From Gemmatimonadales bacterium (GTDB lineage: Bacteria > Gemmatimonadota > Gemmatimonadetes > Palauibacterales > Palauibacteraceae), in assembly GCA_009838765.1 (NCBI GenBank), contig VXQX01000043.1:1-64000 (forward strand): a stretch of 64,000 bases of DNA, given 5' to 3'. The notes beneath the pieces are model-generated. The model was not told the DNA's origin. It worked only from the letters and a program-made list of their open reading frames with translations, and made no database searches. The number at the start of each line of letters is the position of its first letter. The first letter of the stretch is position 1. Positions 41,973 to 50,979 of the stretch are shown here, in pieces. The translations under genes were made by a program, and so were the position numbers.

Positions 41973-43972
41973 GCCGAAGTCCGCTCCGCTTCGCGTTCGC
42001 GATTCACCTCCACCAGCCGGTGGGGAACTTCGACCATGTGTTCGAGGATCACCTGACGGAAGTGTACCGGCCCTTCCTCGACGCGATCCACCGGCACGGC
42101 ACCTACCCCATCTCGCTTCACCTCTCCGGTCCCCTCCTCGACTGGTTGGAAGGCCACGCTCCGGATTTCCTCGACGACCTCGGGGCGCGGGCGGCGGGAG
42201 GCCGTATCGAGTTCCTCGCATCCGGACGCTACGAGCCCATCCTCGCGGCGCTCTCCCCCGCGGACCGGGTGGAACAGGTCGAGTGGATGCGGGCGGACCT
42301 CCGCCGCCGGTTCGCGGTCGAGGCCGCGGGCCTCTGGCTCACGGAACGCGTCTGGGAACCCGATCTCGCCGCCGACCTGGCGCGGGCGGGCGTCGAATAC
42401 ACCCTCCTCGACGACCGTCACTTCCTCGCCTGCGGACTCGAGTCCGGGGAACTGGACGGCGTCTTCGCCACGGAGAGCGGCGGGGAACGGCTCCGCCTCC
42501 TTCCGATCGACGAGCGACTCCGGTATCTGATCCCGTTCCGGCCGGTGGAGGAGATCGCGGACTTCCTCGCCCGGCGGTGGCGGGCCGGGCAGCGTCAGAT
42601 CGTGCTCGGCGACGATGGCGAGAAGTTCGGTGGGTGGCCGGACACCCGCGCATGGGTGTACGCCGGCGGCTGGCTGGACGCGTTTCTCGAGGCGGTGAAC
42701 GCGGCTCGCGGCCGGGGCGAACTGGAGCTGGTCACGATCCGGGAGGCGGCCTCCGGACCCAGCCGCGGGCTCATCTACCCCGCGATGGGCGCGTACCGCG
42801 AGATGGAGGAGTGGACGCTCCCCCGCCCCGCCGCGCGGCGCCTCGCGCGGCTCACCGCGACGACGTCGGGCGGGGGCCGCGGCGATGCCGATCCCGGCCC
42901 GCTGATCCGCGGCGGACACTGGAAGGGGTTCCTGCGCCGCTACCCGGAGTCGAACCGCATGCACAAGGCGGCGCTGAGACTGTCTCGTCTGTGTCGAGAG
43001 CGCGGCGATCCGGAGGAGGCGCGGCGGGCCATCGCGCGGGCGCAGTGCAACGACGCGTATTGGCACGGAGTGTTCGGCGGGGTCTACCTTCCGCACCTGC
43101 GCCGGGCGGTCTGGCGCGAACTCTCCGCGGCCGAGCAGCGGCTGCGCGAGGAAGAACGCATCGCGTTCGAGATTCTCGACTTCGACCTGGACGGCCATGA
43201 CGAGATCTGGATCCACTCGGCCGGGAGTTCCATCGTGATCGGCCTCGCACGCGGCGGCGCGATCGAGATTCTCACCGTCTTCCCGGACGGCGTAAACTAC
43301 GTTGATGTCCTCTCCCGCCACCTCGAGGCCTACCACCGGGATCCCTCGGAACCGGACATGACGCGCGAGCGCGACGGAAACACGGCCCGGAGTACGCGAA
43401 CGTGGAACGACGGCGTCCCCTCGGTCCACGAGCGCGAGTCCGAATCCCCGGCCGCGCCCGCTCCGGACGGCGCCCCTCTGGCGCTGCTGCAGGAGATTGC
43501 GGTCGCACCGCCCCGGGGCCCGGGCACGCGGCAACGCTCCGTGATCGCAGACTGGCGGCGGCACCCGTTCCGGCTCGCCGGCGTACCGGATCTCGAATCC
43601 GGCCCCGGGTCCGGTAGGATTCGCCTCCGTCTCGAGTCCGAAGCGGGCCTCCCCCGCCTCGACAAGACGCTGGAGATTCGGGGCGACGGCAGGATCGAAG
43701 CGAGGCTCGACTGGAGCGCGGCCGACCTCCCCGGGGACGCCGTGGTTCTCACTCGGCTGTCGCTCGCGCACCCCATGCGGGTCGAGGCCGGGGCGTCCGA
43801 TGAAGCGCGGGAGTCGCGCACGCGCATCGTCACGGTGACGCGATCCGAGCGGGGCTTCGAGGAGGTCGACCAGGGGGAACTCGTCGAACTCTCGTGGCCG
43901 GCCGCTACCGGAGGCGCCCGCGTCCGCCTGGCTCCCGACAGGGGTCCCGGCGCCCGCGGAGGCGCGGCATGA
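41969..43972 (+). CDS. GH57 4-alpha-glucanotransferase / alpha-amylase
   Basis: A 667-residue GH57 enzyme close in length and motifs to the Thermococcus 4-alpha-glucanotransferase. IHLHQPVGNFDHVFE opens the barrel, the nucleophile Glu126 is in LTERVWEP, and the acid Asp is in LGDDGEKFGG (215/216). DUF1925-like helices (AMGAYREMEEWTLP, ESNRMHKAALRLSRL) and a DUF1926-like beta domain follow (DLDGHDEIWI onward). A charged, Ser/Glu/Pro-rich linker at about 450-500 interrupts the last domain. It should rearrange malto-oligosaccharides made by GlgP and GlgA. GTG 41969 overlaps the previous stop, and its own stop overlaps the next start (ATGA, 43969-43972). Confidence 0.9.
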   Translation: MSRSPLRFAFAIHLHQPVGNFDHVFEDHLTEVYRPFLDAIHRHGTYPISLHLSGPLLDWLEGHAPDFLDDLGARAAGGRIEFLASGRYEPILAALSPADRVEQVEWMRADLRRRFAVEAAGLWLTERVWEPDLAADLARAGVEYTLLDDRHFLACGLESGELDGVFATESGGERLRLLPIDERLRYLIPFRPVEEIADFLARRWRAGQRQIVLGDDGEKFGGWPDTRAWVYAGGWLDAFLEAVNAARGRGELELVTIREAASGPSRGLIYPAMGAYREMEEWTLPRPAARRLARLTATTSGGGRGDADPGPLIRGGHWKGFLRRYPESNRMHKAALRLSRLCRERGDPEEARRAIARAQCNDAYWHGVFGGVYLPHLRRAVWRELSAAEQRLREEERIAFEILDFDLDGHDEIWIHSAGSSIVIGLARGGAIEILTVFPDGVNYVDVLSRHLEAYHRDPSEPDMTRERDGNTARSTRTWNDGVPSVHERESESPAAPAPDGAPLALLQEIAVAPPRGPGTRQRSVIADWRRHPFRLAGVPDLESGPGSGRIRLRLESEAGLPRLDKTLEIRGDGRIEARLDWSAADLPGDAVVLTRLSLAHPMRVEAGASDEARESRTRIVTVTRSERGFEEVDQGELVELSWPAATGGARVRLAPDRGPGARGGAA

Positions 43973-45366
43973 CGCGGAGCCGACCTCCCCGCGCACGAAG
44001 CTCGCGTTGGGCGGCCCTGCTCGTCCCGGCCCTTGCCGCCGCCTGCGGTGAAACCGATACCGTCGCGCCCCCGGAGGCCGGCCCGGCTTCCATCGCCATT
44101 CTGACGGGGGCGGACCAGCGCGGCGTCCCGGGGCGCCCGCCGGCAGAAGCCATCACCGTTCGGGTTCTCGACGCCGAAGGACGTCCCGCCGGTGGCAGCA
44201 CCGTCACCTTCCGGCCGGAGCCCGGCCACGGAAGCACGGACCCGGCTTCGGCCGTCGCGGACGCCGGCGGCGAGGCGGCGACCTCGTGGACGCTCGGGGC
44301 CACCCCCGGCCCGCAGCGTCTCCAGGTCTCCGCCGGCCGGGCCGGCGCCACGGTCCGCGCCGAGGCCATCGATCTGGAAGCGGAACTCGATGCGCTGTTC
44401 GCCCCCGCCTCGGCGGCAGAGGTGGAGGCGGTGCGAGCCGACTGGGCCCGGCGCGACATCTCCGCGGCGGGGGTCGCGGTCGAACTGACCGAGGAGCTGG
44501 CGTTCGGCGAAACGGCGGCCACGCTGCGCATCGTCTCCCACGTCGTGGCGGGCGCCCGGCACTTCGGCGCCATCATCGTGCCGGACGGCGCGGCCCCCGG
44601 GACCCTGCCGCTGCTGATGTTCTCTCACGGGGGCGACGGAGGCGTGTCGGTGGGCGCCATCGATATCGTGGTGCTGGCTCTCGGAGAGCGGAGCCGCCGG
44701 TTCGTCTACGCGATCCCCTCATTCCGCAGCGAGCCGCTCCGCTACGGGGACCGGAGCTGGGTGTCCGAGGGCCCCTCGAGCCACTGGGACCACGATGTCG
44801 ACGACGCGCTCGCGCTCGCGAATGTCGTCTTCGAGACGACGCCCGAGGTTCGGCCGGACGCCATCCACATCGTCGGCGGCAGCCGGGGGGCCGGCGTCGC
44901 CCTGCTCGCGGGCGCGCGCGACGAGCGGGTGGAACGTATCGCGGCGTTCTACGGACCGACGGACTTCTTCGACGACTGGATCAGGGTCATCGCGTGGAAG
45001 ACCGCGCTCGACGGCCCCTGGGACCTGCCCGGTCTGATCCACCTCGACTCCACCGTCGTGCAGCCGCTGGTGCGGGGCACGCTGTCCACCGCCGGGGCAC
45101 GCCTCGAACTCGTGCGCCGATCGTCCGTCCTCTTCGCCGCCGATCTCCCCGCGGTCCAGGTGCATCACGGCACGGCCGATTTCGTCGTGCCCGTGAGCCA
45201 GGCGGAGTCGCTGATGCGAACGATGGCCGCGCTCGGCCGCACCGCTCCGGATTTCGAGGCGTTCATCTACGAGGGAGGGGGGCACGACTTCCTCTCCCTG
45301 GCCGGGGCCATCCCCCGCGCCGCCGAGTTCATTGCCGAGGCACTGCAACCGAAAGGAAACCCGTAA
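43969..45366 (+). CDS. probable lipoprotein with Ig-like and alpha/beta hydrolase domains
   Basis: A 465-residue exported protein. The N-terminus (WAALLVPALAAACGETD) has a signal with a Cys after AAA, a plausible though not ideal lipobox. Residues about 35-130 form a bacterial Ig-like (Big-1 type) domain with ITVRVLDAEGRPAGGSTVTF and VADAGGEAATSWTLG. The hydrolase part has Ser305 in GGSRGAG, Asp404 in GTADFVVP and His439 in GGGHDF, a complete triad. The combination suggests an enzyme displayed at the membrane surface; the ester or peptide substrate is unknown. ATG 43969 overlaps the GH57 stop by four bases, though the function seems unrelated to glycogen. Confidence 0.82.
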   Translation: MTRSRPPRARSSRWAALLVPALAAACGETDTVAPPEAGPASIAILTGADQRGVPGRPPAEAITVRVLDAEGRPAGGSTVTFRPEPGHGSTDPASAVADAGGEAATSWTLGATPGPQRLQVSAGRAGATVRAEAIDLEAELDALFAPASAAEVEAVRADWARRDISAAGVAVELTEELAFGETAATLRIVSHVVAGARHFGAIIVPDGAAPGTLPLLMFSHGGDGGVSVGAIDIVVLALGERSRRFVYAIPSFRSEPLRYGDRSWVSEGPSSHWDHDVDDALALANVVFETTPEVRPDAIHIVGGSRGAGVALLAGARDERVERIAAFYGPTDFFDDWIRVIAWKTALDGPWDLPGLIHLDSTVVQPLVRGTLSTAGARLELVRRSSVLFAADLPAVQVHHGTADFVVPVSQAESLMRTMAALGRTAPDFEAFIYEGGGHDFLSLAGAIPRAAEFIAEALQPKGNP

Positions 45367-45368
45367 GG

Positions 45369-45866
45369 ATGAGGACCCGGATCGCCCGCACCCTCGAGAT
45401 CTTTGAAGCCGCGCGCAAACCCCTGTTCACCGTGCTCGACGGCATCTCGCGCGAGGACCTCGACTGGCAGCCCGCGGACGGGATGCGCGGGATCGGGAAG
45501 ATCTGCCGCCACATGTACCGCGTGGACGTCTGGTTCCTGAAGCAGCTCGGCATCACGCCGGTCATCGAGAAGGACGCCCCGGGTTCGGCGGAGGAGATCT
45601 CCGCGCGCATGCGCACGATCCAGGAACAGATCATATCCGAGGTGAACGCCTGCGAGAGCGACGCGGATCTCGAGGCCGAGCGTACATCTCCGGACGGAGA
45701 GAGGACGTTGCGGATGGGGGCCACGGTCCTCCATATCGCCCAGCACTATCTTTACCACCTGGCGCAGATTTCCTACCTGCGCCGCCTCCGTGACCGGGAC
45801 TGGCCCGCGCCGCTGGACGAATGGGAGACGGCCACCCACATCATCGAGGACCGGATCCTGGAATAG
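45369..45866 (+). CDS. DinB/YfiT-fold protein
   Basis: A 165-residue four-helix protein of the DinB superfamily. The three metal-binding histidines of the fold are plausible in CRHMYRVDVWF and in HIAQHYLYHLAQ. This superfamily includes thiol-dependent S-transferases and damage-inducible proteins, often with zinc or nickel, but members of this group mostly lack an assigned reaction. ATG at 45369 lies two bases after the hydrolase stop, with AAAGGAAA just upstream. No signal peptide; probably cytoplasmic. It is probably co-transcribed with the gene before it, and 38 bases precede the next gene. Confidence 0.85.
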   Translation: MRTRIARTLEIFEAARKPLFTVLDGISREDLDWQPADGMRGIGKICRHMYRVDVWFLKQLGITPVIEKDAPGSAEEISARMRTIQEQIISEVNACESDADLEAERTSPDGERTLRMGATVLHIAQHYLYHLAQISYLRRLRDRDWPAPLDEWETATHIIEDRILE

Positions 45867-45904
45867 CCGGGCCCCGATCCACCGCCCCGAACGGCGAGGC
45901 CGAG

Positions 45905-46810
45905 ATGTCCGTCATACCACAGAGACCCCTGGGGTTCGGCGAGATACTGGACGGCGCGATCCAGTTCTACCGGCGCGACTTCGGACTCTACTTCCTCATC
46001 GCGCTCGTGGGCTCGCTCCCCGGTTATGCCATCGGCCTCGCGATCGGGACGCCCAGCACGGGCGTCGATCCCTCGGGGAACCCCGCGTTCGGCGAGGTCG
46101 GACTCGAGTTGGCGATCCTGCTGCCGGCGGCAGCCATCTCGTGGGTCGCGACGCTGGCCGTAGCCGTTGCCATCTGCGCACGGCTGGACGGTCGCCCGAC
46201 GTCGCTGGAAAACGCGTACCGGGGCGTGCTCCGGCCCTTCCCGAGTGCCGCCGGAGGGCACCTGCTCGCCCTCCTCGCCGTCCTGCTCGGAAGCGGGCTC
46301 GCCATGATCCCGGTCGTCGGGCTCGGGGGGATCGGGATCGCCGTGTCGGATAACGCCACCGGAGCGGCGATCTTCTTCGGAATCGTGGGGCTCTCGGCCG
46401 CGCTCGCGATCCTGGGACTCTGGTTCTGGACCACGTTCGCGATCTTTCCGGCCGTCCTCCTCGAGGGGCGGACAGCGGCGCAGGCGGTGCGCCGCTCGCT
46501 GAAGCTCAGCAAGGGAGCCCGGCTCCGGATCCTCGGGATCCTGCTCGTCGTGCTGATCATCCGCGACGGTCCCTCCCTCGGCATCTTCGCGCTCTTCGGA
46601 GGCTTCGAGATGTTCACGTCGCCCGCGACGGCGGGGACCGTCAGCGCGGGCGTCATGGCGCTGCAGAATACGCTCGATCTTCTGTTCGCATCGCTGATCA
46701 CGCCGTTCGCGGTAGCCACGCTGTTCCTCCTCTACCACGATCGGCGAGTGCGCCTGGAGGCCGCTGATCTGGAGACGGCCGCGGCCGCGATGGCGACGGA
46801 CGGACGGTGA
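45905..46810 (+). CDS. multi-pass membrane protein of the MoxR/DUF58 module
   Basis: A 301-residue integral membrane protein with about six hydrophobic segments (LYFLIALVGSLPGYAIGLAI, ISWVATLAVAVAICA, LLALLAVLLGSGLAMIPVVG, AIFFGIVGLSAALAILGLWF, and two near the end). It opens with PQRPLGFGEILDGAIQFYRR and carries LEGRTAAQAVRRSLKLSKGA, both typical of the glycerophosphodiesterase-membrane-domain-like/DUF7847 proteins that accompany DUF4129 and DUF58 genes. The function is unknown; no catalytic motif is seen. Its GTGA overlap (46807-46810) with the DUF4129 gene ties it to the module. ATG 45905 follows CCGAG, a weak ribosome site. Confidence 0.82.
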   Translation: MSVIPQRPLGFGEILDGAIQFYRRDFGLYFLIALVGSLPGYAIGLAIGTPSTGVDPSGNPAFGEVGLELAILLPAAAISWVATLAVAVAICARLDGRPTSLENAYRGVLRPFPSAAGGHLLALLAVLLGSGLAMIPVVGLGGIGIAVSDNATGAAIFFGIVGLSAALAILGLWFWTTFAIFPAVLLEGRTAAQAVRRSLKLSKGARLRILGILLVVLIIRDGPSLGIFALFGGFEMFTSPATAGTVSAGVMALQNTLDLLFASLITPFAVATLFLLYHDRRVRLEAADLETAAAAMATDGR

Positions 46811-47499
46811 CTCGACTCTCCGGTCTCGCAGCTTTCCCGGCCGGGCAGGAGCCGTCGCCCGCCGGCGAACCCCTCCCCTCGCCGGACGAGATGACCGACG
46901 CGCTGCGGGAGATCCTCGCCCAGCCGGACTTCGTCGCCCCACCGCTGCCTCCCCGCCAGCGAATCCAGGAATGGATGGCCAACGCGCTCTCCGACGCGTG
47001 GGACTGGTTGCGCCGCTTCCTGTTCGACGAGGGCGGCGGGCTCATGGAAGTGCTGGCCGTCGTCGTCGTTCTGGGCGCGCTCATCGCGTTGGGGACGGTA
47101 GCGCTGCGTCACAGGCCGCGATGGGTGCAGGGCGTGCGGATCGGAGGGGAAGAGGGTCGGGGGGACGATGGCGCGCCCACTTCGGCGCGCGAGTGGCTCG
47201 GACTCGCCCGGACGCGCGCCGGCGAGGGAGAGTTCCGGCCCGCGGCGACCGCGCTGTACCAGGGATTCCTCCTCACGCTCGACGGGACGGACGCGGTCGC
47301 GTTCCACCCCTCGAAGACGCCCGGGGACTACGCCCTCGAGATGGAAACCGCCGCAGGCCGCCGGTTCATCCGTCGTTTCCAGGGACTTTCCTTCGGCCAT
47401 GAGACGCCCACCTCCGCGGGCTACGCGGCCCTGGAGGATCTGGCGCGGGACGCGGGCTGCCCGACATCCGCGCGCAGAGAGGAGGCCGTTTCATCTTGA
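46807..47499 (+). CDS. DUF4129 domain protein
   Basis: A 230-residue membrane-anchored protein. A Pro-rich first 60 residues precede one membrane helix (LMEVLAVVVVLGALIALGTV, about 78-97). The DUF4129 domain follows, with AREWLGLARTRAGEGEFRPA, ALYQGFLLTLDG and FIRRFQGLSFGHETPTSA, as seen in its usual C-terminal position. These proteins lie beside MoxR, DUF58 and DUF4350 genes and are thought to take part in membrane-linked protein assembly, but no activity is known. GTG 46807 overlaps the previous stop by four bases, and its own stop overlaps the TTG start of the next gene (TTGA, 47496-47499). Confidence 0.88.
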   Translation: MTRLSGLAAFPAGQEPSPAGEPLPSPDEMTDALREILAQPDFVAPPLPPRQRIQEWMANALSDAWDWLRRFLFDEGGGLMEVLAVVVVLGALIALGTVALRHRPRWVQGVRIGGEEGRGDDGAPTSAREWLGLARTRAGEGEFRPAATALYQGFLLTLDGTDAVAFHPSKTPGDYALEMETAAGRRFIRRFQGLSFGHETPTSAGYAALEDLARDAGCPTSARREEAVSS

Positions 47500-48716
47500 G
47501 CGGCACCGGCAGGTTCAGGACGTTCGCGTGGGTCGGCGTGATCGCGCTCGGAGCGGGACTCGCCGCCTACTTCGCCCGGCCGGCGGGACGCACGGCGCTC
47601 GACGTGAGGCGGAGTTCGTTCCGGGCGACGCCGGACGGCGTGGCCGCGTTTGCCCGCGGGCTCGAACGATTCGGCCGCCCGACCGCACCCCGGCTCACGC
47701 CGCTGGCCGACGCCGATCCGGTCCCGGGGGCGCTCGCGCTGCTCTCGCCCGCCGTCGTGCCGAGCCCGGCCGAGGTCCATGCCCTCCTGGAGCGAGTGCG
47801 CCGCGGGGGCACTCTCGTGTACGCGCCGGAGCTGTTTCCGGCCATCTCCAGTACGCTGAGGATCACGCCGCTGATGGATTCGCTGGGCCTCGCGTTCCGC
47901 GTGCCCCGGCCGGGCGACCTGGATCGGCCGGAGTGGGCGGCCCACTCGCTGACCGACGGCCTGCCGGCGCCGGCGGCTCCGCGCCGCGCGCTTCGGCCGA
48001 TGACGTCCCGCGAACTCGGCGGGGACACCCGGTCCGCCCCTCCCGTTCAAGCGCTGCTCACCGTGGGGAGCGACGACGACCGCAGGTGGACCAGCGCCGG
48101 TCTCATGCCCCTCGGAGAAGGCCGCATCATCTTCCTCAGCGATGCCGAGCCGCTCTCGAACGCGCGCGTCGCCGACGACCCTCTGGCGCTCGTCGTTATG
48201 CGGGCCGTGCTCATCCACACGACGCCCGCCGACACGATCTTCTTCGCCGAGTTCCACCAGGGCATCCGCGGCTACGAGAGCACGGCGCGGCGCTGGGCGG
48301 GGTTCGTCTTCGGCACGGCCCAGGGCCGAACGCTCCTTCAGCTCCTCCTCGCCGTGCTCCTCGCGCTCGCGTGCGCCGGGCTGCGCTTCGGCGCTCCGAC
48401 GACGGCCGTCGCTCCGTCGGACCTCGAACGAAGGTCTCCGCTCGAACACGTCTCCGCGCTCGGTGACCTGTACGAGAAGGCGCGCGCCCGGCGGACCGCC
48501 GCCCTCCTCCTCCTGGCGCGGCCGGCCCGCGGCGCCCGGTGTCCTCCGCCGAGGGACGTTGCCGAGGCCCGGGCTCTGATCCGTGAACTTGAGGCCCGGC
48601 GCGGGGAGCAGCCCGCTCTGGCCCGGATCCGACGCGGCTTGCGCGCCGATCCGGTGGACCTGACGATGGTCGCCGCCGGAATCGACGACCATATGGGACG
48701 AAGGGCGGAGTCATGA
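47496..48716 (+). CDS. DUF4350 domain membrane protein
   Basis: A 406-residue protein with an N-terminal helix ([18 protein letters not shown]), an outer DUF4350 domain (about 30-250; [53 protein letters not shown]), a second helix (about 272-292; [19 protein letters not shown]) and a cytoplasmic tail. This domain has a ThuA/glutamine-amidotransferase-like fold with no proven activity. The start is TTG at 47496, supported by GAGAGGAGG at 47477-47485 and the 4-base overlap with the DUF4129 stop. Its own stop overlaps the MoxR start (ATGA, 48713-48716), so all four genes are translationally chained. Confidence 0.87.
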   Translation: MSGTGRFRTFAWVGVIALGAGLAAYFARPAGRTALDVRRSSFRATPDGVAAFARGLERFGRPTAPRLTPLADADPVPGALALLSPAVVPSPAEVHALLERVRRGGTLVYAPELFPAISSTLRITPLMDSLGLAFRVPRPGDLDRPEWAAHSLTDGLPAPAAPRRALRPMTSRELGGDTRSAPPVQALLTVGSDDDRRWTSAGLMPLGEGRIIFLSDAEPLSNARVADDPLALVVMRAVLIHTTPADTIFFAEFHQGIRGYESTARRWAGFVFGTAQGRTLLQLLLAVLLALACAGLRFGAPTTAVAPSDLERRSPLEHVSALGDLYEKARARRTAALLLLARPARGARCPPPRDVAEARALIRELEARRGEQPALARIRRGLRADPVDLTMVAAGIDDHMGRRAES

Positions 48717-49660
48717 CGACGCACGACGCGGCGCTGCGTCTGCTGGGCGACATCGAGAAGGTGATCCTCGGCCAGGAGACCGTCCTCCGGCAGCTCATGA
48801 TCACGCTCCTCGCCCGCGGCCACGCGCTTCTCGAGGGCGTGCCGGGGACGGCCAAGACGCTCTCCGTCCGCGCCCTCGCCCGCGGGCTGGGGCTCGACTT
48901 CGGCCGTGTGCAGTTCACGCCCGATCTCATGCCCACGGACCTCGTCGGCGTGAGCGTGCTGGACGAAACGCAGCGGAACTTCCGCTACCGGCCCGGTCCC
49001 GTATTCACCGATCTCCTCCTCGCCGACGAGATCAACCGCGCGCCCCCCAAGACCCAGGCGGCACTGCTGGAGGCGATGGAGGAGCGCCAGGTCACCGTCG
49101 ACGGCTCCACGCGTGCCCTGCCCGGGCCGTTCACGGTCTTCGCGACCCAGAATCCGGTCGAGTACGAGGGGACCTATCCCCTGCCCGAAGCACAGGTCGA
49201 CCGCTTTCTGATGAAGATCGTGATCGACTATCCTCCGGAGGAGGCGGAGCGGGCGATCCTCGACCGGCATGAGGCGGGGTTCCGCGCGGACGACGAGGCC
49301 ACCTATCCGATGGGCGAACCGCTGACGCGCGAGGCGCTCCTGGCGGCACGCGACGCGGTGAACGGCGTCCACATGGACGAGAGGGTCCGGCGTTACGTGA
49401 CCGGGATCGTCCGGGCGACACGGGACGACCAGGGGTTCGCGCTCGGGGCGAGTCCCCGCGCGGGCGTGGCCCTCTTCCAGGCCGCGAGAGCGGAGGCGTT
49501 TCTACACGGCCGGGACTTCGTCACGCCGGACGACGTGAAGTCGCTCTCGTTCCCCGTGCTGCGGCATCGCGTCGCGCTGACCGCGGAGGCGGAGGTCGAA
49601 GGCCGTTCTTCAGACGACGAACTGCGGGCGCTCCTGGAGACGCTGGAGGCGCCCCGATAA
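48713..49660 (+). CDS. MoxR family AAA+ ATPase
   Basis: A 315-residue MoxR-type AAA+ ATPase, a likely chaperone acting on proteins with von Willebrand A or DUF58 domains. Walker A is GVPGTAKT (about 43-50), Walker B is [20 protein letters not shown], with the sensor [20 protein letters not shown] and arginine finger region downstream. The length is normal for the family. It is a soluble cytoplasmic protein. ATG 48713 overlaps the DUF4350 stop, and the DUF58 gene begins 11 bases after its stop, the standard MoxR-DUF58 pairing. The client is inferred from the neighbour. Confidence 0.95.
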   Translation: MTTHDAALRLLGDIEKVILGQETVLRQLMITLLARGHALLEGVPGTAKTLSVRALARGLGLDFGRVQFTPDLMPTDLVGVSVLDETQRNFRYRPGPVFTDLLLADEINRAPPKTQAALLEAMEERQVTVDGSTRALPGPFTVFATQNPVEYEGTYPLPEAQVDRFLMKIVIDYPPEEAERAILDRHEAGFRADDEATYPMGEPLTREALLAARDAVNGVHMDERVRRYVTGIVRATRDDQGFALGASPRAGVALFQAARAEAFLHGRDFVTPDDVKSLSFPVLRHRVALTAEAEVEGRSSDDELRALLETLEAPR

Positions 49661-49671
49661 TCCGCATCCCG

Positions 49672-50979
49672 GTGGTCCCCGGGAGGCGGACCTGGTGGCT
49701 GCTGGGGCTGACCTCGTTCGTGTTCCTGTTCTCAGCCGCAGGCGCCCTGGCGGCGGACGCCGTCATCCTCCTCCTGACCTGGATCGATGGCCGGCGGACG
49801 CGGCCTCCATCGGCCTCCCGCACGGCGCCGCGCATCGCGGCGCTCGGGGAGGTCACCGAGATCGAGATCGAGTTGCGCAACCCGGCGAAGCGTCCGCTCT
49901 CCGTCCTACTCACCGACGACCTCGATCACTCCCTCCGCCGCCTCCCCGGACGGGATGGTGCCGAAGCGTGGGAGGCGGGGGTGCGGCTGGACATCCCCCC
50001 CAAGTCCGTCGTGCGCGCCCGCTACAGGGTGCGGCCCCGCACGCGCGGGTTTTTGGCAATGGGGGCGATCCACCTCCGGACCCGCTCGCCGTGGGGGCTC
50101 GCGTGGCGGCGCTCCAACGTCGACGCGGCGCACACGCTGCAGGTGCAGCCCGGGATCCGGAGCCTCCTGCGCGACCGCAGCGGCCACGCGCTCCGGCGGG
50201 GCCTTCGCAGGGCCGGTTCGCGCCGCAGCCGCCAGTGGGGCGACGGCCGCGAGTTCGAGAGCCTGCGCGACTACGCCGAGGGGGACGATCCCCGCATCGT
50301 CGACTGGAAGGCGTCCGCGAAGCGCCAGCGTTTCGTCGTTCGCAACTACGAGGCCGAACGCAGCCAGAACGTCGTCCTCGCGATCGACGCGGGCCGCCAC
50401 ATGCGCGAGCGGCTCGCGGACCGGGAGCGGGTGGATTTTGCGCTGGCGGCGGGCATGATGCTCGCCAACCGCGCGCGAAGCTTCGGGGACCGCGTCGGAA
50501 CCGTGGTGTTCGACGACGAGATCCAGCATCTGTCGCCGCCCCGCCGGTCCGATCCGGCCGCGTTGGCCCGGATCTTCGCGGGCGTGCAGACACGGCCGGT
50601 CGAGCCCAACTACCCGCTCGCGCTCGCCACGCTGAGCCGGACGTTCCGCAAGCGGTCGCTCGTCGTCCTCTTCTGCGATGTGATCGACGAGGCCGTCTCG
50701 AGTGCGCTCGTGACCTCGCTGGCCCGGATCGGGCAGGCGCACCTCCCGCTGGCCGTCGCCATCCGCAACCCCGCGCTCGAGGCGGCCGCGACGCGGTCCG
50801 CGGCCGATGAGGCCGCGGTCTTCCATCGCGCCGCCGCGGAGGAACTCGTGCAATCGCGCGCCACGACGCTTCAGGTCATGCGCCAGTCCGGGATCCTCGT
50901 CGTCGACACGCCGCCCGGCGACGCGCTCGTGCGCACCCTGGACAAATACGTCGAGATCAAGGAGCGGGGACTGCTCTGA
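49672..50979 (+). CDS. DUF58 domain protein
   Basis: A 435-residue membrane-anchored DUF58 protein. One or two N-terminal helices (WWLLGLTSFVFLFSAAGALA) precede a beta-rich region, then the DUF58 signature GREFESLRDYAEGDDPRIVD and WKASAKRQRFVVRNYEAERS (about 200-245). The C-terminal half has a von Willebrand A-like fold with NVVLAIDAGRHM in place of the classic metal-site DxSxS. It is the expected partner of the MoxR ATPase just upstream. GTG at 49672 is the only usable start, because a stop lies 12 bases upstream in frame. Its 3-prime end overlaps the tail of the RDD-SpoIIM gene by 23 bases on the other strand. Confidence 0.92.
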   Translation: MVPGRRTWWLLGLTSFVFLFSAAGALAADAVILLLTWIDGRRTRPPSASRTAPRIAALGEVTEIEIELRNPAKRPLSVLLTDDLDHSLRRLPGRDGAEAWEAGVRLDIPPKSVVRARYRVRPRTRGFLAMGAIHLRTRSPWGLAWRRSNVDAAHTLQVQPGIRSLLRDRSGHALRRGLRRAGSRRSRQWGDGREFESLRDYAEGDDPRIVDWKASAKRQRFVVRNYEAERSQNVVLAIDAGRHMRERLADRERVDFALAAGMMLANRARSFGDRVGTVVFDDEIQHLSPPRRSDPAALARIFAGVQTRPVEPNYPLALATLSRTFRKRSLVVLFCDVIDEAVSSALVTSLARIGQAHLPLAVAIRNPALEAAATRSAADEAAVFHRAAAEELVQSRATTLQVMRQSGILVVDTPPGDALVRTLDKYVEIKERGLL

